In this document: piece by piece, positions 18,170 through 26,796 of the stretch
Layout: each line of letters opens with the position of its first letter
How positions within the stretch are numbered: position 1 is the first letter of the stretch
From: UBA1858 sp965262455
Lineage (GTDB): Bacteria > Pseudomonadota > Gammaproteobacteria > UBA4575
DNA: 64,000 nucleotides
Direction of reading: 5' to 3'
Assembly: GCA_965262455.1 (NCBI GenBank)
Contig: CBDHFH010000008.1
Coordinates: 62,001 to 126,000, forward strand
The notes under the pieces: model-generated
Database searches by the model: none
Seen by the model: only the letters and a program-made list of their open reading frames with translations
What the model was told of the DNA's origin: nothing
Program-made: the position numbers and the translations under genes

Positions 18170-18832
18170 TTAATCTGACATTATGTTTTGTAATTGCAAA
18201 GGGGTCGTTAACTTCTTGCCTTCAAAATATGCGTGCCCGTTAGCATAATGAATTTTATTCTCACATAACCATTGCACACATATAGGGTAGATGAGATGCT
18301 CTTTTTCCAAGACACGCTTAGCTAAGCTCTCTTCTGTATCATCCTCTAATACCGGGACAGATGCTTGTAAGATCAGCGGACCGCCATCAAGTTCCGCAGT
18401 TGCGATATGCACACTGCAACCATGTGATGAATCGCCGTTTTCGATGGCTCTACGGTGCGTGTTTAAACCAGGATACTTGGGTAACAGAGACGGATGTATA
18501 TTCAGTATTCTTCCCTCGTAGCGTGAGATAAACGTGTTTTTGAGTACACGCATAAAGCCGGCCAGCACAACCATATCGACATGATGTTTTTGTAGTGTTT
18601 CGATTAAGGCTTCTTCAAATAAAGTGCGTGAGTCATAGTGAGTGTGTTCGATAACATACTGCGGTATGTGGGCATTTGCCGCGCGTGTTAATGCATAGGC
18701 ACTAGGCACATTGCTGATAACACATGTGATACTGGCTTTAGATTCGCCCAGATGAATATGGTCAATGATGGATTGTAAGTTAGTGCCGCCGCCGGAAACT
18801 AACACGCCAATTCTGCAAGCGTCTGAACTCAT
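18170..18832 (-). CDS. purN: Phosphoribosylglycinamide formyltransferase (10-formyl-THF dependent)
   Basis: Third step of purine synthesis: transfers a formyl group from 10-formyltetrahydrofolate to GAR. The 220-residue protein has the N-terminal phosphate loop VLVSGGGTNLQSIID, the folate/catalytic region MVVLAGFMRVL, and the catalytic Asn-His pair in ILNIHPSLLPKYPGL, followed by GCSVHIATAELDGGPLI with the conserved aspartate. All key residues are present. It follows purM with a 15-base gap, the classic purMN operon. Confidence 0.95.
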   Translation of the reverse strand: MSSDACRIGVLVSGGGTNLQSIIDHIHLGESKASITCVISNVPSAYALTRAANAHIPQYVIEHTHYDSRTLFEEALIETLQKHHVDMVVLAGFMRVLKNTFISRYEGRILNIHPSLLPKYPGLNTHRRAIENGDSSHGCSVHIATAELDGGPLILQASVPVLEDDTEESLAKRVLEKEHLIYPICVQWLCENKIHYANGHAYFEGKKLTTPLQLQNIMSD

Positions 18833-18847
18833 TGTTGTCTGATGATG

Positions 18848-19873
18848 TTACACATACACCACATGTGATTGGCCAGCTTGTGAATGAACTTGGCCAATTA
18901 CATCTGCCTGAATATCATGTTGAGTACACAGTTCAAGTACTTTATTTGCCTGTGAGTTGGGGGTGATTACAATCATGCCAATGCCACAATTAAATACGCG
19001 CAGCATTTCTTCATCAGCCACGTCGCCTTGCTGTTGTATCCAATCAAAAATCGGTAAGCGTTGCCAACTAGTACGTTTAATTTCTGCAACCAGATTATCT
19101 GCTAGCACACGCGGCAAGTTCTCGGTAATGCCGCCTCCGGTCACATGACATAAAGCATGAATGTCGCATTGCTGAATGAAATCAAGCACTGCTTTTACAT
19201 ATATTTTAGTAGGTGCAAGTAACGTCTCACCGAGTGTTGTATCTGCAAATGAATCGTGTAGCGATGCACCAGTTTGTTCAAGCAGCTTGTTTACTAAAGA
19301 AAAGCCATTGGAATGCACACCGCTTGACTGCATGCCGATAATCACGTCATCAGCAGCGACATGGCTACCTGTGATGATGCGGTCTTTATCGGTGATGCCT
19401 ACACAAAACCCTGCTAAATCATATTCACCCTCGGCATACATGCCTGGCATCTCGGCCGTTTCACCGCCAATTAATGCGGCACCGGCTTGCTTGCAGCCTT
19501 CGGCAATGCCCTGAACAACTGCAGCACTTGCGCTGACATCTAGTTTGCCGGTGGCAAAGTAATCTAAAAAGAACAGAGGTTCGGCCCCTTGCACAATGAC
19601 ATCGTTCACACACATGGCCACCAGATCAATGCCAATTGTGTCGTGAATATTTAATTGTTGAGCCAGCTTCAGTTTGGTTCCAACGCCATCGGTGCCTGAG
19701 ACCAATACCGGATGTTTGTATTTATGTGCAGCAAGCTCAAATAAACCACCAAAGCCGCCAATGTCTGAAATTACGCCATCACGATGCGTACTCTTTACTG
19801 CTGATTTTATGCGCTTCACGAGCTCATTACCGGCATCAATATCAACGCCGGCGTCTTTGTATGTCAGTCCCAT
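18848..19873 (-). CDS. purM: Phosphoribosylformylglycinamidine cyclo-ligase
   Basis: Fifth step of purine synthesis: ATP-dependent ring closure of FGAM to AIR. The 341-residue length is typical (345 in E. coli). Signatures are LTYKDAGVDIDAGNELV at the N-terminus, VSGTDGVGTKLKLAQ, GGETAEMPGMY and ALCHVTGGGITENLPR. It heads the purM-purN-DUF3108 unit and is divergent from the pgsA-like gene, the same context as in E. coli relatives where hda is nearby. Confidence 0.96.
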   Translation of the reverse strand: MGLTYKDAGVDIDAGNELVKRIKSAVKSTHRDGVISDIGGFGGLFELAAHKYKHPVLVSGTDGVGTKLKLAQQLNIHDTIGIDLVAMCVNDVIVQGAEPLFFLDYFATGKLDVSASAAVVQGIAEGCKQAGAALIGGETAEMPGMYAEGEYDLAGFCVGITDKDRIITGSHVAADDVIIGMQSSGVHSNGFSLVNKLLEQTGASLHDSFADTTLGETLLAPTKIYVKAVLDFIQQCDIHALCHVTGGGITENLPRVLADNLVAEIKRTSWQRLPIFDWIQQQGDVADEEMLRVFNCGIGMIVITPNSQANKVLELCTQHDIQADVIGQVHSQAGQSHVVYV

Positions 19874-19941
19874 GGAAAATGAATAATAGTAAGGTGTTGA
19901 AATTTAAAGGATTACATCTAACCACTTGAAATACAAGGGTT

Positions 19942-19969
19942 TTGCTGAAAATTCACGTCTGAATATGAT
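19942..19969 (+). promoter_or_regulatory. Candidate promoter of the pgsA-like gene
   Basis: TTGCTG at 19942-19947 and TATGAT at 19964-19969 with a 16-base spacer resemble a sigma-70 promoter, about 75 bases ahead of the start codon, in the 170-base gap divergent from purM. Read by eye only. Confidence 0.35.
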
Positions 19970-20043
19970 ATCTTTATAAATATTAATACTAACACCGCAT
20001 AGCAAAGCTTGCTGAAAATGCGGGAGACCAGGAGGCTGCCAAG

Positions 20044-20601
20044 ATGTTTAAGGCACAATACATACCGAATTTAATCACCGGTACGCGCATATTATGTGTT
20101 CCATGTTTGATCTGGATGCTATTCCATCAACAGTTTGAGCGCTCGTTGATATTAGTGCTATTCATGGGTGTTTCCGATGCTTTAGATGGGTATCTCGCAC
20201 GTTGCTATCACTGGAAAACTACGCTCGGTGCTTATCTCGATCCCATTGCGGATAAATTAATGTTGCTATCAGCATTCTTAGCGTTTGCAATGTTAGGGTG
20301 GATTCCCTGGTGGTTGGCGTTGGTTGTGATTGCTCGCGATGTGGTATTACTCATTGGCGCAGTGTCATATCATTTAGTCACACGCAAATTACAAATGGAC
20401 CCTTTGTTTATTAGTAAAATAAACACCTTTGCGCAAATACTGTTGGCTGTGAGCTTAATTTATTCGCAAGTACATTCGATTAATCCGCAAATACTCAATG
20501 CCTTAATGACCTTGGTTGTCTGCACTACCGTGGCCAGTGGCATGCACTATGTTTTAGAGTGGTCGAAGCGAGCAGTGAGGGCCGCACATAGACAGATGTA
20601 A
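20044..20601 (+). CDS. CDP-alcohol phosphatidyltransferase family protein (PgsA-like)
   Basis: A 185-residue membrane enzyme that transfers a phosphatidyl group from CDP-diacylglycerol to an alcohol. The family motif D-xx-DG-xx-AR-x8-G-xxx-D-xxx-D is complete in SDALDGYLARCYHW through GAYLDPIADK (about residues 45-72). Five or six hydrophobic segments are visible. The opening YIPNLITGTRI is typical of PgsA-type enzymes making phosphatidylglycerol phosphate, but this copy, next to purM and hda, may be a second paralogue; the true pgsA often neighbours uvrC. The start ATG at 20044 follows AGGAGG. Confidence 0.85.
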   Translation: MFKAQYIPNLITGTRILCVPCLIWMLFHQQFERSLILVLFMGVSDALDGYLARCYHWKTTLGAYLDPIADKLMLLSAFLAFAMLGWIPWWLALVVIARDVVLLIGAVSYHLVTRKLQMDPLFISKINTFAQILLAVSLIYSQVHSINPQILNALMTLVVCTTVASGMHYVLEWSKRAVRAAHRQM

Positions 20602-20742
20602 TGCGTGCGATGTAATTTTGTTTGCTACGTTTAATAAATAACACAACTTATACCTGGGCGATTCTAGCTCGTGAGCTTTTGCAGTCTGACTCTCGGTTAG
20701 CAAATCGTTGCACTTGTATGCAAGCTCGGCCAAACTCCCACC

Positions 20743-21444
20743 ATGAATTCTTCACATACACAGCAGGCGCTGAATTTACAGCTCGCCCAGGAAAACACAT
20801 TTGATACATATTATTCGGGTGCAGACTCGACATTAATCAGTGTGCTGCGCAATGTCGCGATGGGCATATTAGAAGAGCCACAAATTTTTCTATGGGGCAT
20901 GTCTAACACCGGTAAAACCCATGTGTTACAAGCCATGTGTCATGTGGCTGCCTCGTCGAATAAGCGCGCCATCTATCTTCCGCTTAAAGAATTAATCGAG
21001 CAGTCACCTTCATCGATTGATGACTTGCAGGCCATGCAGTTAGTGTGTGTGGACGATGTGCATGTCATCGCAAATCAACCTTTATGGGAGAAGGCGTTAT
21101 TTAACCTGATTAATCATCTGCGTGCGCATGACACCACATTAGTGATTTCTTCACTGTATGCGCCGACTGACAATATTTTTGCCTTGGCTGATTTGAATTC
21201 ACGCACGGTCTGGGGCCCAGTGTATAAATTAGCAACTATCACAGAAGAAAGATTGGATGATGCCCTGTTATTTTTTTCACAGGTTCGCGGCGTGGAACTC
21301 TCAACAGAGGTGAGAAAGTACTTATTAACACGATTCCAGCGAGATGTGTCCTCGCTAGTAAGAATGATTGAAGCGTTAGATAAAGCATCACTTGAAGCAC
21401 AGCGCAAAGTGACAGTGCCATTTTTGAAAAAAATACTTAGCTAG
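20743..21444 (+). CDS. hda: DnaA regulatory inactivator Hda
   Basis: AAA+ protein related to DnaA that, with the DNA-loaded beta clamp, stimulates hydrolysis of DnaA-bound ATP and prevents re-initiation. The 233-residue protein has a likely clamp-binding motif at its N-terminus (QALNLQL, residues 8-14), Walker A in GMSNTGKTHVLQ, Walker B in LVCVDDVHVI, and the DnaA-like segment LADLNSRTVWGPVYKL. It lies between the pgsA-like gene and DUF2069, a frequent context. Its end overlaps the convergent DUF2069 gene by eight bases. Confidence 0.92.
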   Translation: MNSSHTQQALNLQLAQENTFDTYYSGADSTLISVLRNVAMGILEEPQIFLWGMSNTGKTHVLQAMCHVAASSNKRAIYLPLKELIEQSPSSIDDLQAMQLVCVDDVHVIANQPLWEKALFNLINHLRAHDTTLVISSLYAPTDNIFALADLNSRTVWGPVYKLATITEERLDDALLFFSQVRGVELSTEVRKYLLTRFQRDVSSLVRMIEALDKASLEAQRKVTVPFLKKILS

Positions 21445-21805
21445 TCTCTTTGCTGGCAGCGTTTTTGTTGCGCGTATCGTGTTTACGACAATATAAAATG
21501 GCAAATGTAAAAATAGCTAGGCTCATAGAAACTTGCAGTAACCCTAAAGGCCATTGAGTACTGCTCGCGCAGTTCCAAACACCCATCGTGAAATACAGCC
21601 ATATAAACAACGTTAACCACTTAAACGTTTTAAAGCGGGCATGGAGCAACCCGCGCAAAGGCAATAATAATGGTGCGATCGTAAACAGAATGGTGACGCT
21701 TTTAGGTACAACAGGTGCGGGGTTCAGCCAGCCCACCCATAGCACTTGGCCAAACAATAAAATGAAGTAGCTGATCAGTGTGAGTGAGTAAAGTGATATT
21801 TTCAC
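21437..21805 (-). CDS. DUF2069 family membrane protein
   Basis: A 122-residue inner-membrane protein with about four hydrophobic helices: SLTLISYFILLFGQVLWVGW, a second around SVTILFTIAPLLLPL, a third around WLTLFIWLYFTMGVW and a fourth around LLQVSMSLAIFTFAILYC. The C-terminus is a charged cytoplasmic tail. Members of this family have no known function but regularly lie between hda and wrbA, as here. It overlaps hda by eight bases at the 3' ends. Confidence 0.8.
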   Translation of the reverse strand: MKISLYSLTLISYFILLFGQVLWVGWLNPAPVVPKSVTILFTIAPLLLPLRGLLHARFKTFKWLTLFIWLYFTMGVWNCASSTQWPLGLLQVSMSLAIFTFAILYCRKHDTRNKNAASKETS

Positions 21806-21941
21806 AGAAAAGACATTATTTAGAGTAAGTTATTTTGTGTGTTTAACGAATCATTACAGTTATTGAAATATTAAGTTCATTATATCTAAAGAAATTTACT
21901 ATATATTTCTGCCAGAGATAAAATTTTAGTGGTAGCAATAT

Positions 21942-22109
21942 ATGGAAAATGATTTTACAAGCACAGGTTCCTGGAAAATTGTCATTAATGAGAAGGGCGA
22001 TTGGGTGGTTGAATCTGTGGAAGAAACTCAAAGCGTAGTAGCCCATACAAGGGAAAAATCTGAACATCAAAAATCTGAATATCAAGATAGAAGCACAAGC
22101 ACTTCTTGA
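21942..22109 (+). CDS. Possible small acidic/hydrophilic protein (55 residues)
   Basis: In the 314-base gap between DUF2069 and wrbA, an ATG at 21942 opens a 55-codon frame: MENDFTSTGSWKIVINEKG, then DWVVESVEETQSVVAHT, then a very polar tail rich in S, E, H and K, ending TGA at 22107-22109. There is no hydrophobic segment and no cysteine. The ribosome site is poor. The alternating polar/hydrophobic pattern of the first half looks like real beta-structured protein. I do not recognise a family. It may be translated or may be chance. Confidence 0.35.
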   Translation: MENDFTSTGSWKIVINEKGDWVVESVEETQSVVAHTREKSEHQKSEYQDRSTSTS

Positions 22110-22119
22110 TTGCTCGTAT

Positions 22120-22710
22120 TCATTTTTCTAAGTTTTTGGCTAATTCCGCGACACGCTTACCTAATGCGATACATAATCGTGATTCTTCCTCACTAATAGG
22201 TAAGTTACTGTCTTGCCCAGCAATATGGCTAGCACCGTAGGGCGTACCACCTGTTACTGTCTTGGCTAAGTCAGTATTGCTGTAAGGAAGGCCGACCATC
22301 AACATGCCATGATGAAGCAAGGGCAACATCATCGACAATAATGTGCTTTCCTGGCCGCCATGCATACTGCTTGTTGAAGTAAACACCGCGGCAGGTTTGT
22401 TTTCCAGTGCACCTTTAAGCCATAAACCACTTGTGCCATCGAGAAAATATTTCATAGGGGCCGCCATATTGCCAAACCGTGTTGGGCTGCCAAGAATTAG
22501 CCCTGAACATTCTTCTAAGTCAATTGCTTTAGCATACAAATCACCAGACTCGGGAATGTCCGACTCAGTCGCTTCGCATGTCGTTGAGACAGACGGTACA
22601 GTGCGTATTTTCACTTCAACTGAAGCTTGTTCAACACCGCGTGCAATTTTATATGCCATTTCGCGAGTTGCACCATTTCGGCTGTAGTAAAGGACTAATA
22701 CTGGGTTCAT
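22120..22710 (-). CDS. wrbA: NAD(P)H:quinone oxidoreductase, WrbA flavodoxin family
   Basis: FMN-dependent two-electron quinone reductase of the flavodoxin fold. The 196-residue length fits WrbA (198). The phosphate-binding loop YYSRNGATREMA is at the N-terminus. The WrbA-specific PTRFGNMAAPMKYFLDGT lies near residue 80, and MHGGQESTLLSMMLPLLHHGMLMVGLPY near 120-145. It is probably cotranscribed with yfgD (the stop of yfgD is directly before its start). The same trio hda/DUF2069/wrbA-yfgD is seen in related bacteria. Confidence 0.92.
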   Translation of the reverse strand: MNPVLVLYYSRNGATREMAYKIARGVEQASVEVKIRTVPSVSTTCEATESDIPESGDLYAKAIDLEECSGLILGSPTRFGNMAAPMKYFLDGTSGLWLKGALENKPAAVFTSTSSMHGGQESTLLSMMLPLLHHGMLMVGLPYSNTDLAKTVTGGTPYGASHIAGQDSNLPISEEESRLCIALGKRVAELAKNLEK

Positions 22711-23058
22711 TTAAAGAATCTCTAAGACTTTTTCAGGCGGGCGGGCAATCACTGCTTTACCGTTAGCAATGACAATCGGTCGCTGCAGCAAAATAGGGTA
22801 TTGAATTATCGCATTAATCAAATCGTCATCTGATGCTGTTTCAATGTCCAGCCAAGTTTGAGACCATTCTTGCTCACCAGTGCGGATTAGTTCTTTTGCC
22901 GGAATGCCTAAATCTAATAGTTCTTTTAGTTCGGCTCTAGTGATTTGAGTATGCAAATATTCAATGACATCAAAATTAAGGTTAAGTTTATTTAATATAG
23001 ATTCAGTTTGTCTGCATTTCGAACAACTTGGATTTAAATAAGCTATGATTTTGCACAT
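22711..23058 (-). CDS. ArsC/YfgD family thioredoxin-fold protein with CXXC motif
   Basis: A 115-residue ArsC-like protein. Cys12 of the arsenate-reductase site is present (YLNPSCSKCRQT), Arg93 in LQRPIVIANGK matches the third arginine, and the end ARPPEKVLEIL is typical of the YfgD branch rather than plasmid ArsC. Position 15 is also cysteine, giving CSKC, where E. coli YfgD has serine (CSKS); this makes a thioredoxin/Spx-like CXXC pair. Role as an arsenate reductase is possible but not shown. It overlaps nothing and ends exactly where wrbA begins. Confidence 0.85.
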   Translation of the reverse strand: MCKIIAYLNPSCSKCRQTESILNKLNLNFDVIEYLHTQITRAELKELLDLGIPAKELIRTGEQEWSQTWLDIETASDDDLINAIIQYPILLQRPIVIANGKAVIARPPEKVLEIL

Positions 23059-23187
23059 AAAAAAATTTATTAATATTGATAGTTAAGTAGGATTATACTG
23101 CTTTAAATCATTTTATGAGTAAAAATATATTAATTTATTTTTCCTTTTTTCATAAGAAATTATTGATTAAACATTTATACTTATCAC

Positions 23188-24399
23188 GTGAAAAATATAA
23201 TATTTATTAACAGGTATTATTATCCTGATCATTCAGCCACTGCACAAATATTATCTGATTTAGCTGAGAATCTCTGTGCTAATAATTTTAAAATTAGCAT
23301 TATTACAAGTCGGCAATTATATAATAATCCAAACGCCAATTTATCAACATATGAGCGAGTAAAAGGAGTTACGATAAACAGAATATATTCAACAAAATTT
23401 GGTCGAGAGAATTTAATTGGTAGGTCGATTGATTATCTATCTTTCTATTTTTCATTGTTAGTCTATCTTCTTAATCATACAAGTAAAAACGATTATTTGA
23501 TTGCAAAGACAGATCCGCCATTAGTTTCGGTCATTGTATTATTAGCCGTTAAGGTCAAAAGAGCACATCTGATAAATTGGTTGCAAGATCTATATCCAGA
23601 AGTCGCATCAAAGTTAAAGGTTAAAGGGCTTAACTCGAGTATTCTGCTTAATTTGATAACTAGAGCTAGAAATTGGTCATTAAAGCATGCAAAGGCTAAT
23701 GTGGTGTTAGGGAAATTGATGCAAGAGCGGGTTGTAAAGATAACTTCTAATGTAAATAACACTATTATCATTCCTAATTGGGTGATTAAACAAGATATCA
23801 AATCAATATCAAGAGCCGATAATAAATTAGCTCATGAGTGGGATTTAAAAGATAAGTTTATTGTTGGTTATTCTGGCAATCTTGGTAAAGCTCATGATCA
23901 TGAAACGCTATTAAATTGTGTTAAATTATGCTCCGACATCGATGACCTCATTTTTCTATTTATTGGTAATGGTGCTGGCTATATAAAGTTAAAAGAAATT
24001 TGTAAGCATAAGAATTTAGAGAATATCCTTTTTAAGGATTATCAACCATTAGATTATTTATCATATAGCCTGTCTTTGCCTGATGTGCACTTAATAACAC
24101 TTAAGCCGGAATTGGAAGGGCTAATTGTGCCAAGTAAATTTTATGGAATATTGGCAGTTGGTCGGCCAACAATTTTCATTGGTGATTCTCAAGGAGAAAT
24201 TGCCGGTATAGTTAATGAATATGAAGTAGGTATAACAATACCTGATAAAAATACTGCAGAACTAAAACGTGTAATCGTAGAATTGAAGAGTGAAAGAGCC
24301 TGCTTGGATAAAATGGGAGAAGCTGCTAGACAGCTTCATCTAAAACACTACAATAAAACTCATTCATACAATCTTTGGCGTTCATTATTAAGTGCTTAA
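23188..24399 (+). CDS. Family-4 glycosyltransferase, WcaI/WbuB-like
   Basis: First gene of the polysaccharide locus. The 403-residue GT-B protein opens with NIIFINRYYYPDHSATAQIL, the WcaI/WbuB type of N-terminus. It has the donor-side GYSGNLGKAHDHETL and the C-terminal PELEGLIVPSKFYGILA with the conserved glutamate. WcaI adds fucose in colanic acid synthesis and WbuB an N-acetyl-fucosamine; the sugar here is not deducible, though GDP-fucose is made by gmd/fcl in the same locus. The GTG start at 23188 has a weak ribosome site. Codon use is clearly more AT-rich than the preceding housekeeping genes. Confidence 0.88.
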   Translation: MKNIIFINRYYYPDHSATAQILSDLAENLCANNFKISIITSRQLYNNPNANLSTYERVKGVTINRIYSTKFGRENLIGRSIDYLSFYFSLLVYLLNHTSKNDYLIAKTDPPLVSVIVLLAVKVKRAHLINWLQDLYPEVASKLKVKGLNSSILLNLITRARNWSLKHAKANVVLGKLMQERVVKITSNVNNTIIIPNWVIKQDIKSISRADNKLAHEWDLKDKFIVGYSGNLGKAHDHETLLNCVKLCSDIDDLIFLFIGNGAGYIKLKEICKHKNLENILFKDYQPLDYLSYSLSLPDVHLITLKPELEGLIVPSKFYGILAVGRPTIFIGDSQGEIAGIVNEYEVGITIPDKNTAELKRVIVELKSERACLDKMGEAARQLHLKHYNKTHSYNLWRSLLSA

Positions 24400-24400
24400 G

Positions 24401-25519
24401 ATGCGTATTGCAATAATAACTAATGTTATCCCGGTTTATAGGAAGACATTTTTTGAAAAAATACTTCAAGATGGGCGCATAGAAGTTGAGGTATTTTGTC
24501 AAGATGGCATACCAGGGAAGAATTTAAAGTTATGCCACAATGAATTTAGCAGCAATGTCCATTTGGTAAAATATTGGTCAGTAAAAAACGAAAAGTTAAC
24601 ATGGCAATGGTTGCCGTGCGATATTTTGTCTAATAGATTTGACGCTTATATTTTTTATGGTAACCCTAGAGTATTTTCAAATGTAATCTGGTCCATTTAT
24701 TTTTTACTAGTAAAGAAAAAACCTGTAGCAATATGGGGGCAGGCACATAATGCATATTCTAAAAAATATTCAGAACTACTTCGATTAAAATGGTGGAAAT
24801 TATTCAATCACTTATTTGTTTATACAGATAAGGAGGTGATTTATCTTAAATCTAAGGGTTTCAAAGCTAATAATATTATTGGCATGAATAATGGGCTCAA
24901 TCAGAATCATATTAATCAAGTTTCCCAAAAATGGTCAAAACCAAAATTACAACAGTGGAAGCATGAACAAGGTATGGAGAATTGTATTATCTTACTCTCT
25001 TGTGCGCGTCTAGAAAATAAAAATAACTTCGCATTATTCGTTAGGGCTTTGCCAGAATTAATAAAGAAACAATCAAATATTATTTGGTGTGTAATTGGTG
25101 AAGGAGATGAAAAAAAACATCTACAAATATTGTCGAATAAGCTAGGCGTGCATAAGTATATTCGTTGGCTTGGTGCAATTTATGACGAGGAAATAATGGC
25201 TCCTTGGTTTTTATCATCGACACTTTTGGTTCATCCAGGAGCAATTGGATTAAGTTTGCTTCATGCGTTTGGATATGGGCTTCCAGTAGTTACTCATAAT
25301 GATGTCGAATCACATATGCCAGAAATTGCAGCATTTAAAGAAGGGTCTAACGGCATGCTTTTTGAAAAGAATAATTCAGATAATCTGATTAGTGTAATTT
25401 TGAGTAATTTGAATGTTAGTGATGAGATGAAACAAAATGCACTCAATACAGTAAACAATGAATATAATATAGATGTTATGTCAAGTAGGTTTAAAAAATT
25501 AGTTTCTAATATGATGTAA
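24401..25519 (+). CDS. Glycosyltransferase, GT4-like
   Basis: A 372-residue GT-B protein. The N-terminal Rossmann domain starts MRIAIITNVIPVYRKTFFEK, and the C-terminal domain has LSCARLENKNNFALFVRAL, WCVIGEGDEKKHLQIL and LVHPGAIGLSLLHAFGYGLPVV, the usual nucleotide-sugar-binding and E/G-rich segments, although the canonical glutamate of EX7E is not obvious at GAIGLSLLHA. I take the ATG at 24401; a GTG at 24392 would overlap the previous stop by eight bases. Acceptor and donor sugars are unknown. Confidence 0.82.
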   Translation: MRIAIITNVIPVYRKTFFEKILQDGRIEVEVFCQDGIPGKNLKLCHNEFSSNVHLVKYWSVKNEKLTWQWLPCDILSNRFDAYIFYGNPRVFSNVIWSIYFLLVKKKPVAIWGQAHNAYSKKYSELLRLKWWKLFNHLFVYTDKEVIYLKSKGFKANNIIGMNNGLNQNHINQVSQKWSKPKLQQWKHEQGMENCIILLSCARLENKNNFALFVRALPELIKKQSNIIWCVIGEGDEKKHLQILSNKLGVHKYIRWLGAIYDEEIMAPWFLSSTLLVHPGAIGLSLLHAFGYGLPVVTHNDVESHMPEIAAFKEGSNGMLFEKNNSDNLISVILSNLNVSDEMKQNALNTVNNEYNIDVMSSRFKKLVSNMM

Positions 25520-25524
25520 TTCAT

Positions 25525-26724
25525 ATGAATGTCTCAATGATAAATACCGAGCTTACGCGGGGTGGTGCTTCAAGGATGGCAGCAATGTTAACGGAAGGAG
25601 TTAATCGTTACTGTTCCGGTGTAAGTGCTACTTTATATCATTGTGAAAATGATATTAACTCTGATTCATATGTTGGTTTGAAAAAGTATGCCTCAAGACA
25701 TGTAAATGCATTTTTTGCAAGGCTGGCCGGCAGTTCTTTTGTATATGATTTTCACGTGGCAGACGATATAGCAAAGTTAACTTCCGGCTCTGATGTTATT
25801 CATTTGCATAATCTACATGGCTATTATTTAGATTATAAGAGACTTTTAAGACAAATTGGGGATAGGCCATTAGTATGGACATGGCACGATATGTGGGGTG
25901 CAACAGGCCGATGCGGTTTTTCTTTTGAATGTGAAGGTTGGCAACAAGGTTGTATGAGTTGTCCAAATAAGTCATTTTATCCTGCTGCATGGATAGATAA
26001 TGCAAAGTATGAATATCAGCTTAAAACGGAAATATTTTTAAAGCTTGAGAATTTAACAATAGTGAGTCCATCAGAGTGGCTAGCTGATATTGCGAAAAAA
26101 AGAGGTTTCCATGCCGGACAGGTTAAGGTTATTCCTAATCCGGTTGATACTGCAAAATTCTCAGTTATAGATAAAGAAATTGCTAGGTCAAAATTAAATT
26201 TAGACAATAAGTTTACAGTTTTATTTATAGCATCAGATTGCGGTGAGGAACGCAAGGGCTACAGTGATTTTGCAAAAATGATTAGTAATACTGGTTGGTC
26301 TTGTATTGCTATCGGTAAACCGCCAAGCAAAATATCTGCTGATATTCGACATGTAGGAAGAATTTTCGATCAGACGATGTTAAATGCCTACTATGCTGCT
26401 GCTGATGTTATGGTGATTCCAAGTTATGCAGATAATTACCCAAATACAGTCATTGAGAGTCTAGTTTGTGGCACCCCTGTATTTGGTTATGATGAAGGCG
26501 GTATACCCTCGCAACTAAATGGTTCTTTTGGTTGTGTAGTCCCGAAGGGTAAATGGGAATTGATTCGTAGTGAACTATATTCTTATTCTCTGGCAAGTGG
26601 GAAAAATAGTGATATGGCTAATAAATTAGGAATCGATGCAAAAAATAGATGGGCTGTTGAATTAGTGGCAAAAGATTACGCAAATTTATACCAAGAGGTG
26701 TTGAGTAAATCGAAAGTTATATGA
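25525..26724 (+). CDS. Glycosyltransferase, WcaC-like GT4
   Basis: A 399-residue GT-B protein. The N-terminus (MINTELTRGGASRMAAML) and the cysteine-rich block TWHDMWGATGRCGFSFECEG followed by WQQGCMSCP (about residues 113-150) are typical of the WcaC subgroup of GT4 enzymes. The C-terminal part has IPSYADNYPNTVIESLVCGTP with the conserved EX7E-type glutamates. WcaC is a fucosyl/galactosyl transferase in colanic acid synthesis; the sugar here is not known. It starts five bases after the previous gene. Confidence 0.85.
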   Translation: MNVSMINTELTRGGASRMAAMLTEGVNRYCSGVSATLYHCENDINSDSYVGLKKYASRHVNAFFARLAGSSFVYDFHVADDIAKLTSGSDVIHLHNLHGYYLDYKRLLRQIGDRPLVWTWHDMWGATGRCGFSFECEGWQQGCMSCPNKSFYPAAWIDNAKYEYQLKTEIFLKLENLTIVSPSEWLADIAKKRGFHAGQVKVIPNPVDTAKFSVIDKEIARSKLNLDNKFTVLFIASDCGEERKGYSDFAKMISNTGWSCIAIGKPPSKISADIRHVGRIFDQTMLNAYYAAADVMVIPSYADNYPNTVIESLVCGTPVFGYDEGGIPSQLNGSFGCVVPKGKWELIRSELYSYSLASGKNSDMANKLGIDAKNRWAVELVAKDYANLYQEVLSKSKVI

Positions 26725-26796
26725 GTTTCATGCTGAAGTATATTTTATCAAGCATGTCGACTATCTAATATTTTGATATATCTTCTTTAATACATT

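Noticed and set aside
21843..22085. 80-residue minus-strand frame in the DUF2069-wrbA gap
   Set aside because: Its Phe/Arg-rich composition is what AT-rich DNA gives in a random frame. The plus-strand 55-residue frame at 21942 looks more protein-like.
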